Shown here: positions 11,323-22,240 of the stretch, one piece after another | Numbering within the stretch: position 1 is the stretch's first letter | How the letters are laid out: each line of letters begins with the position of its first letter | Origin: Diphasiastrum complanatum | Taxonomy: Eukaryota; Streptophyta; Lycopodiopsida; Lycopodiales; Lycopodiaceae | Assembly: GCA_029204225.1 (NCBI GenBank) | Contig: CM055102.1 | Span: forward strand, 43,214,744-43,278,743 | Direction of reading: 5' to 3' | DNA: 64,000 nt | Translations under genes and position numbers: made by a program | Notes under the pieces: generated by a model | Databases searched by the model: none | Seen by the model: only the letters and a program-made list of their open reading frames with translations | What the model was told of the DNA's origin: nothing

Positions 11323-13286
11323 TGCAGGTCAATTCTCCCCTCATACAATTTTGATTCCAAAGTTAGATGGATGATAGGTATTAGGAAACTCACACATTAA
11401 AAGCTCCTTGAAGACGTTTGACTAAAGAAAAAACACATTTTAACACCTTCATGGATGCCTTCCTATGATTTGATTGTCACTCATCCTTCCAAGGTGATCT
11501 ACGAGTTTATTTTGCAATGTCCCCAAAAATCGGCAAAGTATCTCAATGGAATCATCATTTTTTTCAATTGACATCATGGGCTTAGGCATACAAACCCTTC
11601 TATCAGTAATATTCCTCAAAAAGTCAAGAAGCTTTAAGAAATGCAAGTTTTTGAGGATAATTTAGAAACAATTTTCCGAGCACTGGGTGTTGTCCCTCTA
11701 TCAACAAGGGGAGAGAGAGAGCCAATGTGGAGTGGATTTTTTTACTTAGCACTTGAGTCATGGCCCATTCAACACATGCATGCACACATGCAATCATTGA
11801 AAAATTAACAAGCATAATCATTACGACATAATAGAAAACTAATCAAACAAAAACCCATCCAAGCACATCCATAAGCTAACCAGCAACAAGGCACATCAAT
11901 AATCAACAATCTTTGAAAAATTAACAAGCATAATCATTACGACATAATAGCAAACTAATCAAACAAAAACCCAGCCAAGCACATCCATAAGCTAACCAGC
12001 AACAAGGCAATGGTGTTTCATGAATTTGAAGGCAAAGTGGCAACTAACTCAACTCGATAGCATTGCAACAAGCACTCATCATACTCACACCAACTCAAAG
12101 GTTTGCAATGAGTCCCGATTTAAGTTGGACCTATCATAGAGGCGAAACCAATATGATAATCAACCACCCCGCCTATAAGTTCACCTTCTTTAAGTAGGGT
12201 ATCTATTTGTACATCCAACGTGACACATACTAGTTGTCCCATGACCATTGACCCCAAAGATACTGGTGTTGTTTTGGTGATGCACGCTTTTCTATAGGTC
12301 ACTCATCACAATTTTCATCTATGGCTCCTCAACAAAGAGTTCCATGTGTCATCATGGCATTGACTCCAACTCCAAAGCTCACTCAACTTATTCAACAAAG
12401 TCACTAGCTCATCCACAAGTTTGACGTTCAATCATACCATACCTGACTTTCTAAATCGTCCACAAATCGAAGGCTTAGACTTGATCTAGTATTTTGAGAG
12501 TTTAAGTTGAATGAGCCATTTAATTTTACCGATTTTGGGACTTACTTGCCAACTATGCAAATCCTCCCACTTTGAAATTATTGATGTCCTCCTCGGGGTC
12601 AATAATACCAAGCAACAAGGCATTGGATTGATTCAATGATCTTACAGTAACCAAAACTTAAAAAGCCATGTGTTATCACATTTTAGACCATTTACAATAT
12701 ATTAGACAATGTTATAAGTGTTTCAAATCATAGAAAGCATAGCTTAAGTTTCATTTACATAATATATGTACATCTATTAACAAGGAGAAAAAAATCTAGC
12801 CTAGATGTACCTTTGTTGCCCATACTAGCGTTGAGATCCTTAAGCTCCGAAAGTCTCATTGTCATCCACTTGCTACTTCTTTGGGGCTTGGCATTATAAG
12901 CATAGGTGCCTTAGTATTTCTCTCTTATATCTCCCACTAATGGCAAGAGAGTATGTATGTGCACCTAGACCCTTCAAAACACTTTTTCGTGTTCAAATAG
13001 TTTTGCTTTCAATCTTGACATGAATAATGGAAGACAAACTCCTCTCAAAGCACATGCTTAAAGTAGTCCCAGTTCGCATGATGTATAGCATCAACTCTCG
13101 TAAAATGCAGATCGTCCATTCAAAAGAGCTAATCTTCGACCACACACATGTATCATCAATGGGCAATTTTTGGCCTTTCACATTTCTTTTGTGTTTCTCA
13201 TTGGCAATTCTTTGAGACTACACAATCTCATTCTCTCTAGTTTCCTCTAAGTGAGCAAATTTGATCTCAAGATGTATTTTTCCTTT
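11323..13286. other. Unassigned DNA
   Basis: About 2 kb with no recognised protein on either strand. ORFs of 60-65 codons on the minus strand carry no known motif. The one internal structure is the 96-bp direct repeat listed separately. Its position, next to a copia RT fragment that stops abruptly at 13287, suggests it is later inserted or rearranged DNA. Confidence 0.4.
11797..12009 (+). repeat. Two direct copies of a 97-bp unit, period 116 bp
   Basis: 11797-11893 and 11913-12009 are nearly identical (both run from 'ttgaaaaattaacaagc' to 'aacaaggca'). By eye they differ at only two or three positions. A 19-bp unrelated spacer separates them. Confidence 0.92.
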
Positions 13287-13529
13287 TCAAATCCCGGTCT
13301 CGAAATAATCCAGATCTAGAATATGGGAATAGCCCTTGGTGACCAGTTTGGCTTTGTATTGATTCAACCTTCCTTCAGCATCATACTTCGCTTTGAATAT
13401 CCATTTGCATGGAATCAGATTTCTTCCTTTTTGAAGCTCAATGACTGTCCATATTTGATTCTCTATCAAATTATTGAATTCAATGTCCATCGCTACTTTC
13501 CATTGATCAACATCAGGTGTAGACATCAC
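13287..13529 (-). pseudogene. Ty1/copia reverse transcriptase N-terminal fragment
   Basis: About 80 codons match the start of the copia RT domain: WKVAMDIEFNNLIENQIW, then CKWIFKAKYDAEGRLNQYKAKLVTKGY and DYFET. This is the substrate-binding N-terminal part; the catalytic YVDD motif is absent because the match ends at 13287. It is the 3'-most part of the antisense element ending at the PBS near 16150. Confidence 0.85.
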
Positions 13530-13930
13530 CTCTGAAACTGTGTTTGGTTCCTACATGAAGTAGCAGGCTGCATCATCCATAAACCTGGATGGAGGTTGTC
13601 TTGGTCGATTCGATCTTCTTGGTTGAATCTTGACTCCCTGATGTGATTCGATCTATTGAGGTTGTGACTCATTTTCTGAGTTTGTATCGATTTTTTGATT
13701 TTCGATGCTAGAGTCTTTTTTAATACTTGGATCGAAAATTTCTTCGATACTTGGATCGAAAATTTCTTGAGCTTTCTCCTTGTGGTTGATAAATTGATCT
13801 TCCACAAAACTAACATCTCTGCTCATGAATGATTTGTTGTAGAAAACTCGGATGGAATTCAATTCTGTCTTCCAACTACTACCTACTAGATCAGATCTAC
13901 AAATTTCTAGACTGTAGATAGACACTGTTG
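13530..13930 (-). pseudogene. Copia integrase C-terminus/linker with repeated DPSI motif
   Basis: Minus-strand frames give SIYSLEICRSDL and FMSRDVSFVE, the usual junction between copia integrase and RT, followed by a low-complexity linker. Within it an 8-10 residue unit (EIFDPSIEEIFDPSIKK) is tandemly repeated at about 13715-13765. The linker is variable in copia elements. Frameshifts split it over at least two frames. Confidence 0.7.
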
Positions 13931-13934
13931 ACCT

Positions 13935-14400
13935 ACGTTTAATTGTTTAAGCATTCAACATGATGAACCAGTGTGCGGAATAATGAATAAAAAACTAATT
14001 ACAAACAGACATCAAAGCATTCGAGATCATTCAACATGTGCATTCAAGCTGCCATATTATCAATGATCTTTTTGTAAGAGCGTTGTTGTGACAAACCCAC
14101 ATAGCGCATCGGCGTGAGAGAAACCATGTCTCTCACGAGTAATGTCAGATCATCTCGCTTACTAGCAGACTTCTTGGATGTCAGCTTAGCAACACTATGC
14201 TTAGTTCAAGTTGACACTCAATCAATTGACAATCCAACTAATTGACAATCCAACCGATTACCTCATCTTCAATCTACTTTTATGGATGGAGAGATAAAGT
14301 AGGTGAGCTGCTTCTCAGTTGATACTGCATTGTCTATAATGAAAAAAACAGATCCTTCATTTTTTTGATAAAGGATGTGAGGTCCTTGCCATCCCATCGT
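13935..14400. other. Unassigned segment where the rest of integrase should be
   Basis: The flanking coding pieces are integrase N-core (14408-14593) and integrase C-terminus (13530-13930), so about 250 residues of integrase are missing. This 465-bp stretch has no integrase motif in any frame and is best explained as a substitution or insertion accompanying a deletion. Confidence 0.45.
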
Positions 14401-14407
14401 AGGTTCG

Positions 14408-14860
14408 TCAGCTGGCCTTTGATTTGTTCTTCATAAAATAGGTTGCAGTCCTTCGAGAGAAGTCATCGATGAAAGTTAGGAGGTATAGAGCTCTCCCTTT
14501 GGAAGCAGCTTGCATCGGGCCACAATTTCCGCTATGTACAAGATCTAGCAAGCCTTTGGATGTATGAGTCAAAAATGAATAAACTTCTAGCATGCTTGCT
14601 GATTATACAATTTTTACATGGAGAAGTTGGCTTGTTGACAGAAGGCAGAGAGCCTACAATTGTTGAATATTATTGAAGTTCAAATGGCCCAATTTGAAAT
14701 GCCAAAGCATACAGATGATTCGGAAGTTGATGTGTGAAGAGCTTGATTCTTGGAAGAATAACAGTGGCTGAGATTGTAGAGATTGCCACTTCTTCTCCTG
14801 AAAGCTAAAACTTTCTATGATTTGTTAAGGATGGTGCAGCCATTTGTATCAAATACCCTC
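14408..14860 (-). pseudogene. Copia GAG-pre-integrase and first part of the integrase core
   Basis: The minus strand gives LWHFKLGHLNFNNIQQL (GAG-pre-integrase His motif) near 14700, then TSKGLLDLVHSGNCGPMQ and LLTFIDDFSRRTATYFMKNKSKAS at 14593-14408. The HSGNCGPM block holds the region of the first catalytic residue; the expected aspartate of HTDxxGPM is replaced by Gly or Asn. Stops and frame changes are present. Confidence 0.8.
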
Positions 14861-14865
14861 CGACC

Positions 14866-15486
14866 TCAATCAATGATTTTGCTAACTGAGAGCAGATTCT
14901 TGATCAGATTTGGAATGTGGAGAACATTAGCTAGCAACTTGACTTCACCTTTCTGAAATTCGATTCCGACTCTTCCTTCACCTTGAATCGAATGTGATGA
15001 GTTGTCTCCAAGTTGCACAACTTGAGAGTAGGTGAAAGATTTATAATCTTTGAACCAAATGTGTTGAGTTGCTCCAGAATCGAGATACCAGGAATCGATA
15101 TCCTGTTGTTCTCCTACCTTGGTCATGAAGGTTACTTCATCTTCCTCTTGCTGCTGTGTCGAAAAATTGGTTGAGGCAGAATTTGCTTGTTGAAACTGCT
15201 TCTTTTTTTCATTGTTGATTTTTAAAGTTCTGCAGTCCTTGATCTCATGTCTAGTTCTCTTGTAGTATGTACAGAATAGTTTCTGCTTTGGTTGGAAAGA
15301 TGAAGTGTTTGAATTTGTCCCTGAGCCAGAATTTGATCCTGAGTCAAAATTTGATACTGGTTGTATATTGCTCTTCTTTTTGGATCCAAACTTCTGATTT
15401 TTGGAATATAGAGCTTGAGGATCTGACCTTGTGCCTGAGAAGTTTGCAGATCTTCTGGCCTCCTCTTGTTGAAGTAATGAGATCAC
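14866..15486 (-). pseudogene. Copia gag zinc-knuckle region and aspartic protease
   Basis: An open frame of 206 codons. Residues about 70-85 hold a degenerate zinc knuckle, CTYYKRTRHEIKDC, whose second cysteine is Tyr, so zinc binding is probably lost. A Gln/Ser-rich linker follows, then the protease active-site motif WYLDSGATQHI (about residues 132-142) and the conserved end LLANVLHIPNLIKNLLSVS. Order and sizes fit a copia gag-protease junction. The frame is interrupted from the gag N-terminus upstream. Confidence 0.85.
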
Positions 15487-15528
15487 TCTTGAAAGGGTGA
15501 CCTTCTCTTGGATCGAAATTGCTAGGAC

Positions 15529-16115
15529 TCAATTCTCATAGGCCTCAGGAAGACTTGATAATAGAGTCATGACAACATCGGTACCTTCTATGACTGAGCC
15601 AATTGTAGTCATCTGCTCCATAAGATTTTGAAAGGTGTTGATATGGCTTGAAACATGTACTGCTTCAGACATTTTCAAGGTGAAGAATTTATTCCTCAAA
15701 TGGAGTTTGGGGGAGACATCCCTGTATCGTAGAGGGTTGCTAGAATGTCCCATGCATCCTCAGTAGTCTGAGCAGCACGTATGTGACTAATTTGATTGTC
15801 TTTGATGTTGAGAGTGATTATGGCAAAAGCCTTGCCATCTTTCAATCTCCATTTGGTGATAGTGGCTGCATCACCTTCAAGCTTAGCTTTTGTGCCATCA
15901 ACGATGTCCCACAGTTCCTTGGCTAGTAGTATGACCTTCATTTTGAACTTTCGGAGATGGTAGTTGCTCCCATCGAGTCTGTCGATAAGAGAAGAACTGG
16001 AAGACAACTCCATTTTGGTTGGTGAGATTGTTGGTAGAAACAACGGTTTCAGAATATTGTTGGATGCGCGCTTGCTAGAACAATGTCTTGATAAAAACAA
16101 GACTTGATAATCCAT
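15529..16115 (-). pseudogene. Copia gag (UBN2-type capsid)
   Basis: Starting from MELSSSSSLIDRLDGSNYHLRKFKM near 16014, the minus strand encodes a typical copia gag: LDGSNYHLRKFKM, LWDIVDGTKAK, ITLNIKDNQISHIRAAQTTEDAWDIL. One frameshift near 15700 moves the rest (MSEAVHVSSHINTFQNLMEQM, LLSSLPEAYEN) into another frame, ending around 15529. The upstream ATG at 16115 falls in leader sequence close to the PBS and is probably not the start. Confidence 0.85.
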
Positions 16116-16143
16116 AATAGAAATGCAGATTACTGAACAGCCC

Positions 16144-16155
16144 GCTCTGATACCA
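16144..16155 (-). other. Primer-binding site (initiator tRNA-Met type)
   Basis: The minus strand reads TGGTATCAGAGC, the classic plant copia PBS, directly after a CA that ends an LTR (TTTCTGACA). It marks the 5' boundary of the antisense element whose gag begins near 16014. Confidence 0.9.
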
Positions 16156-16260
16156 TGTCAGAAATTAGTGGGAATGAGCGAAAGTTGATGAGCGAGTTTG
16201 GTGTAGGATCAGAAGCATCACAGTTAGCAGCAAAATATGCATATAAATGAACTCAAATGT
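16156..16260 (-). mobile_element. 5' LTR remnant of the 13.3-16.2 kb copia element
   Basis: The LTR end (TGTCAG on the plus strand) begins at 16156. The upstream limit of this LTR was not found. A different PPT/LTR junction appears by 16470, so the LTR is probably truncated somewhere between about 16250 and 16420. Confidence 0.5.
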
Positions 16261-16469
16261 AACATCTCTGGGGAGCTCTAAGGCCTTCAATGTATCACTC
16301 TCTAGACTTTTTCCATAGGCTTCAAAATTAGATCAACTAAAGATATGGACCAAGATAATTCATTTGAAAAAAATATAACAATATGAAATTCCTCAATGAT
16401 TAGGTTATAAACTGACATTGGGTCTTTTCAAGTCAAAAGCTTCGATTGGTGTGGGACCACCAATCCAAT

Positions 16470-17300
16470 AAGGAGGGGGATAATGTTAGCATCTATGCTA
16501 ACACATAAAAAATAAAAAAGAGAAAAATAAAACTCTGTGGCATGTGTTTTGTAAGTCCACGTGCGAGTGTTTGTTAATAAACTTCCGCCATGGCATGTGT
16601 TTGTAATGAGTAGAAGGTTAAAAAATAATAAAATAGCTTAAACTTAGATTTAGAACTTAGACTTAGGAAACTTAAGATGAGAAATATTTAGCTTAAGTTT
16701 AGTATGGTGATTAGTAGGAGCATTTATACTATTTTGAAAAAATCTCATGACACCAAAGTGGTCAATTTCATGCACAAGGGTTTGAAGGGGTTTAAGAATT
16801 TAACTTGCCTCACACACACACACACATGGCAATAGAAGGCTTTTGTTTTGGAAGCAATTGTTTGAGCTTAATGCATGTTGGAGCTTATCTCTAGAGCCTT
16901 CTTGCCTTAAATTGGTTTGAACCTTCCAAGCACACTCCCCTCATACTTCACTTAGAGGGTGAAAGGCTAGGCGTGTAAGCTTTCATCTCCCTTTGCAACA
17001 GAGCTCGCATTTAGCTCATCCAAAAGTAAGTGCAAGTGTCCTTTTTGTATTTTTGTGGATAATATGATATATTGTCCTATTGGACATGATCTCAAGGTTT
17101 ATCAATCTATCAAATTAAGTGGACATGTCTGGATAGGTTCACCTCCTATGTGCACATTTTTCTCATATTGGTATTCCTTGTTTTCCACATAGGCTACCGC
17201 CTAGAGGTAGATCCCACTTTGTAAGAATGGTGGAGATGACATTTGAAGTGGCCTCAACCAATGATAATTGTGAATTTGAGAGTTATTTGAATGACTCTAA
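16470..17300 (+). mobile_element. 3' polypurine tract and start of an LTR
   Basis: AAGGAGGGGGATAA at 16470-16483 looks like a polypurine tract. It is followed at 16484 by TGTTAGC, a likely LTR start. Positions 16485-16502 are a perfect inverted repeat (GTTAGCAT-CT-ATGCTAAC). No coding sequence is seen downstream. A (CA)8 run lies near 16807-16822. The LTR's right end is not resolved. Confidence 0.5.
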
Positions 17301-18229
17301 ATATATTATTGGGTAACAGCATGTCACATGATCAAAATAGATTAAAGACAAAGGCCCCAAATCCAAGATTATTCCTTAGAGAGAGCTATTGGTTACCTAA
17401 ATTGGAGTATTTGGATAGTTCAATTTGAATCACATTGGAATACTTAGCCAATGGATACAAATTTCTATGATCGTTGAATCTTTTTTTCTCATTGATAAAG
17501 GAGTTGAATAGTATGCTTGCCTTGTTGCAGCTATATGTCAAGGGTTCTATTTCATATCGTCACATGTACCTATAAACATGTTTGGATGAAATTTTGATCG
17601 AATGGATTCTATAAATAATTCAAAACTGGGGTCTCATCTCACAAGAAGTCATGTTAGAGTCACATGACATCATGCTCAAAGATTTCACATCTCTTTGTCT
17701 ATTGTGGGTTATTCAATTGTAATATGGACTCCTTCGTTGCAAATCACCTCTAATGCACATCAAAAAGTGGAAAAAAACACTAGAATTAGACACTTTAAAG
17801 ACATGAAACACACTTCATCAATGCAAAAAATAATAAGCTGAATCTAGAAAGGACAATAATACTTTATAAAGTTATGTTCTTATGAGCAATTACTTAGTCA
17901 AGTTACAAATTGTGAGGTTTGATGATTGTGGCCTCCTTGTGTGGTGTACCCTTCTTTCTATGTTACATCAAATCTTTCTTTTGTGGGAGTGCTATATTGA
18001 TTGACTATTGTGTACAACCATTGCTTGTACATATATGTATAATGCGGTCTATACATTCATAGCAATGAGATGAAATATTACAAAGACCTTGCCATGACTA
18101 TGATATTTTGAGTCTTTGTAAATATTTGTGATATAACACTATTATTCAATAAATTGAAAGGTAGTAATCATATTTTAAGACACAACTTTTCTATCTCCTC
18201 TCTCTCTCTCTCTGTCCCTAATCTAATAG
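17301..18229. other. Unassigned AT-rich DNA
   Basis: No coding or terminal-repeat structure recognised. A short (TC)n run occupies about 18196-18213. Confidence 0.4.
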
Positions 18230-19606
18230 TTAATCTAGATCCATTCACTTGATTGTATATAACTACTTGTATAGCCGCACACTCTAAAGAATTACACGTG
18301 ATTATCAAACAGTCTTTAGAAATAAATTAAACTTAATCACTTCTTGTGGACTCACTCTTGACCCAAATAATCTCACACTTGAGATTTAGAATGAATTTGA
18401 TTTGATTTGACAACAAACTATACCACCAATTTTTCACAAAGCTTAAAAAATTAGACAACTAGAGATTCACAAAGATCTCAACCATGCATAATTACTCAAA
18501 TATGGACTCCTCCTCATTCTAGACATCCAATGGGATCACAAATTGAACCTCACACTCTCACAAAGAAAGTTGAATAGAACTCATTTGAGTTTCATACATA
18601 CTATGTCAATTTTTGCTCAATAAATTGATTCAATCACCCCTATTGGATTCCACCATACTCTACCTCTTAAGATTTGGAATGAAATTCAAAATCAAAGGTT
18701 GTGATTTTTCTCACTAAGATATTGTGCTTCAAAGAGCTAATGCCACTTAGAAAGATTTGATCACCTGGGAAGAGACGAACTCTCCACCAATAACAACACA
18801 AAATGAGCTTCTAGATCTTGCCTTCTACAAAGGAAGGAACTCTTAGAAAATTGGATCTCTCTCTACACATTTGCCATAGACACCTTAATGACTCTTTTCA
18901 AACCTTACAATCACTCAAACAAATTGAGTAGGGTTGAACAATGTGATTTGGATCTCAATCTCTTTTCTAGAACTCTCAATTTAAGCCGATCTATGTCAAA
19001 TTCTACAAAAGATTTGCATAGATGCTCTATATGCACTAGAAACTCTCAAAGCTTTCACTTGGAGGACAGATCCAAGGATGTTTTCTAGCAAATTGATGCT
19101 TCTAAACTTGACCCTATCACTCTTGAACAAATCTAGAGTGATGGTACAATGGATTTCAACCTCTCACCTTGCATATCACTCCTTAATCTATGATTTTTAG
19201 CAAAATCTCTCTCAACTTCAACATGCACTCAAAAAATCAGAGATAATCAATTAATGCACCTAATTGAAGCTTCAAATTTAATTTCTTGGCTGATCTAATC
19301 CATGAACTAATTAAGGGATTAGATTCTTTATAGAAAATGCTTGATTTTGCACCAGAAATCTCTCAAATTGGGTGTGTGAGTCAAATTGTACAAATTTTTG
19401 AATTTTCTTAGCCAAAACCGGAGATGTACGGCCTCACACGTGTGAAAAGAGTTCCTACAGCCCACAAAAAGTTCTGGTCCAAAATTTTTGAGAATATCTA
19501 TCAAATCCAACTCGCTACCCAAAATTTGACTAGTTTCCAAAAAACTGTTAATTTTGGCTTTGATTTGGATTAACCCTATCAATTTCAACAAAACCTCTTG
19601 TACTAG
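18230..19606 (-). mobile_element. Probable untranslated leader/internal DNA of an antisense LTR element
   Basis: The PBS at 19607 faces leftward, so this region should be the start of that element's internal domain. Only leader-like sequence is seen: no gag or pol motif was found in any frame down to 18230. A CACGTG palindrome (tcacacgtgtga) lies at 19434-19445, matching those in the neighbouring LTR. Confidence 0.45.
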
Positions 19607-19618
19607 GCTCTGATACCA
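19607..19618 (-). other. Primer-binding site (initiator tRNA-Met type)
   Basis: The minus strand reads TGGTATCAGAGC immediately after the LTR end CCCACA. Confidence 0.9.
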
Positions 19619-20451
19619 TGTGGGAAAAGTACAAAAAGGACCAAGAGTCGATCCTAATCTAATCCTCAAGAGGGATTGGATGTTAGATTTACTTGATCTA
19701 TCAATCTACATAAGATTAAGATCAATCTAGATCAATTCTAGACATAAAATCCAAACAAGAACAATCATTTATTGAAGGTAAATGTACTTGCTGGTTTCAC
19801 ACGTGTGAAACCCTGTCAGGGTACGGACTCCAACCTGAAAATCAAGTACACATTGATAGAACCTCAAAACAATCAAAACAAATGTAGACAAATGGAGAGA
19901 ATCACTCAAAATTGCTTCCAAAACCAAGATTGGTGTCTCACATTGATTATGGCAAAATGTGGCTCTATATATACAATAAGTGGGAGCTCGTGATACTGAT
20001 CATCCCTCTGATCCCACATGTGTGAAGGTGCTTTGTCATATGATGATTCATCATGCAAAACTGACACTTGGACAAAACCTTCTATTTTGAGCACTTTTGG
20101 TCCATTTTCCTTCTATATGGAGATCTACTTGGAAATCTTCTAGAAGTCAAAATTCGCCTACTTCAGCTTATTCCACACATGTGAGCTGTCCTCTACACAT
20201 GGGATATGACACCTAACCAAAGGATGTGGCTCATGCAATCAATAGATTGATGCCATGTGTCATATGTCTAGAAAACTAGTTTTTGGCCTTTTTAGCCACT
20301 AAAACTTGAATTAAATCATATGTACAACCTATATGATTATGGTACATGACAAGTACACTATTTTCACACGTGGGAACAGGCTCCACACATGTGTGTTTAT
20401 CTATATACAAGATTTTTGGCCTCTACCAAGCTTATTTTTGCATTTTTCACA
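19619..20451 (-). mobile_element. 833-bp LTR with CACGTG/CACATGTG palindromes
   Basis: On the minus strand the LTR runs from TGTGAAAAAT (20451) to TTTTCCCACA (19619), abutting the PBS, so it is a 5' LTR. It shares more than 300 bp of clear similarity with 41819-42205, including the 'agagggattggatgttaga' and 'ggtaaatgtacttg' blocks. It contains a perfect 16-bp palindrome TTTCACACGTGTGAAA at 19795-19810, plus related CACATGTG or CACGTG motifs near 20014, 20173, 20364 and 20383. A TATA-like 'ctctatatatacaa' is at about 19962-19976. Confidence 0.82.
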
Positions 20452-20617
20452 TTGACGTATCGTCAAGAGCAGTGAAATCAGTCAACAAAAAAAAAAACTA
20501 TTCTACAGATACTACAAGCATTCCAACCATGAGATCCAAGACTATCGGATACTGCAAGCCAAGAATAACAGCAAGGAACAGTCGAATCAAATAGAAAATA
20601 AATCTCTAAGCAATCCA

Positions 20618-21033
20618 TTGTTCTTGATCTCGACTATCCTGATAAGAAAGTCAAATTACTTGTCTGTCAAGTCTGTCTAGTCAGTAAAGAAGCCAAGCAA
20701 CCATTTAGATCAAGCCATCAACATACTGCTAGATGATTACTAGATATTGTACATACAAATATTTGTGGTCCAATGCAGACATTGAAGGATGCAAAGTATT
20801 TTATAGCTTTTATTGATGAATTTTCTAGAAGAACTATGGTGTATTTCATTAAGAAAAAATCAGAAGCTTTCAATTGCTTCAGAATCTTCAAGGAGTATGT
20901 AGAGAAGGAGAATCAAAGCCCTGATATTTGATAATGGTGGAGAGTACATCTCTACCGAATTGAAGAAGTATTGCCAAAGCCAAGGTATTGAACATCAATT
21001 AATCACTCTTTATTCACCTCAGTCTAATGGCTG
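20618..21033 (+). pseudogene. Copia integrase fragment interrupted by an antisense copia
   Basis: The plus strand encodes CQVCLVSKEAKQPFRSS, an in-frame TGA, then LLDIVHTNICGPMQ (first Asp position changed to Asn), FIAFIDEFSRRTMVYFIKKKSEAF, DNGGEYIS (second Asp) and YSPQSNG. The frame stops exactly where the conserved glutamate block should follow, because LTR sequence begins at 21034. Wording is close to the 14.4-kb integrase, suggesting one subfamily. Confidence 0.85.
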
Positions 21034-21942
21034 TCGCGGGAGGCGGAAGACGCAGCTGTTCAATGTCGCGAAAATGAAATTGTTTCTTTTTCGTTTTCAT
21101 CTTCTTATTTATGAACGATTTTGTGTCTTTGAATTTTCCTTTGCGCGGAAGCTTCACAGAATCCTAGACACACAACTGCACATCACAGAACACATTCTAT
21201 TCTAGCAATCAAGACAAATGACGCAAGAGTAGGAGATGCATGCAAAATAGAGCGACTATATTATCAGCTTAGTTTTTAGAGCGATATCATCAGTATCTCG
21301 CTCGTTGGTGGAATGACACTCTGCTCTTTCGTTGTGTTCTACTTGTTGGCAAACTTTCATGCACAGTTCTATTGTTTCTAGTATTTTTCTTTCTGCTCTA
21401 CTTGCTACGTCTCTCTCTCTGTCTCTTACAGATCTCTGTCTATTCTCACTTCTCTTTGTAATCCAGAGAGGATAGTTTATACCTCCATAGTGTGGAGTTT
21501 ACAAGATAGCTAAACATAGAATCACAAGACTAGTTAACGCTAATCAACTAGTTAGTTATTCTTCGTCGTTGCCTCTCATTTCACCTGGGCTTGAAGTCTA
21601 CGACTCCAAGCCCTTTGAGCTGCTAGCTGGCAACGCGAAAGATTTCTCTTCGTTTGTTTCGTAATCTCCCATTTGCTTTCGTTCTTTTTATTTCTTTTGT
21701 AGTCTTTCGTTTTGCATCCCTTTGCGGTTTGCGATCCTGGAGGTGTGCTTACAATTCACGAGTAGGGTATTTATAGGGGCATTTGTACACTCATTTTTCA
21801 TATTATTGATTGGTATTGCTTGGGCTCTTCGTGGGAGAACCTATTGAGTCAAAGGCATGTTGACTGTTGTGAATTGTTCTCGTTTGACCTTCGTTTCTTG
21901 TTTGTGCTGCGACAAAGTTGCAGGAGTTCACCATTTCTGACA
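21034..21942 (-). mobile_element. 3' LTR of an antisense copia (sibling of 29302-30134)
   Basis: On the minus strand it runs from TGTCAGAAATGG (21942) to CGCGACA at 21064 or, in a longer reading, at 21034. It is recognisably the same LTR as 29302-30112/30134, inverted. Both share the 'gtagtctttcgttttgcatcc' block, the 'cgactccaagccc' block and the U5-like end. The LTR is preceded on the minus strand by a purine tract GAGAAGGAG. A (TC)n run lies near 21410-21425. Confidence 0.85.
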
Positions 21943-22240
21943 CTCCTTCTCGAACCTTGCAACTTTGTACGTTCAATCCAATTGTCTTTCTTTGCTTGGC
22001 AAAGAGTGGCTTGTTGAGCGGTTTCGTGAGCAGATCTGCAATCATATTTTCTGATTTTATATACTGGACTTGGAGCTCTCCTTTCAAGATCAAATCTTGA
22101 ATGTGATGGTACTTCAGAGGTATGTGCTTTGTCTTTGAATGAGAGACATGATCCTGGGACAGATAGATGGCACTCTGAGAGTCCATCATCATCGTGTTTG
22201 GCCCTTCTTGTGGTATCCTGATTGCCTCCAACATCATCTA
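21943..22240 (-). pseudogene. Copia RNase H C-terminal fragment
   Basis: About 100 residues on the minus strand: MMLEAIRIPQEGPNTMMMDSQSAI, SKTKHIPLKYHHIQD, NMIADLLTKPLNKPLFAKQ. They match the C-terminal half of copia RNase H (the D-S-x-x-A-I and H-I-x-x-K-Y-H blocks) and run straight into the PPT and 3' LTR. It is nearly the same protein as 29000-29290. The 5' side ends abruptly at about 22238, so the rest of pol is missing. Confidence 0.9.

Noticed and set aside
12120-13181. Minus-strand ORFs of 60-62 codons as small genes
   Set aside because: Isolated short frames in AT-rich DNA with no motif, no splice context and no neighbouring coding frame.
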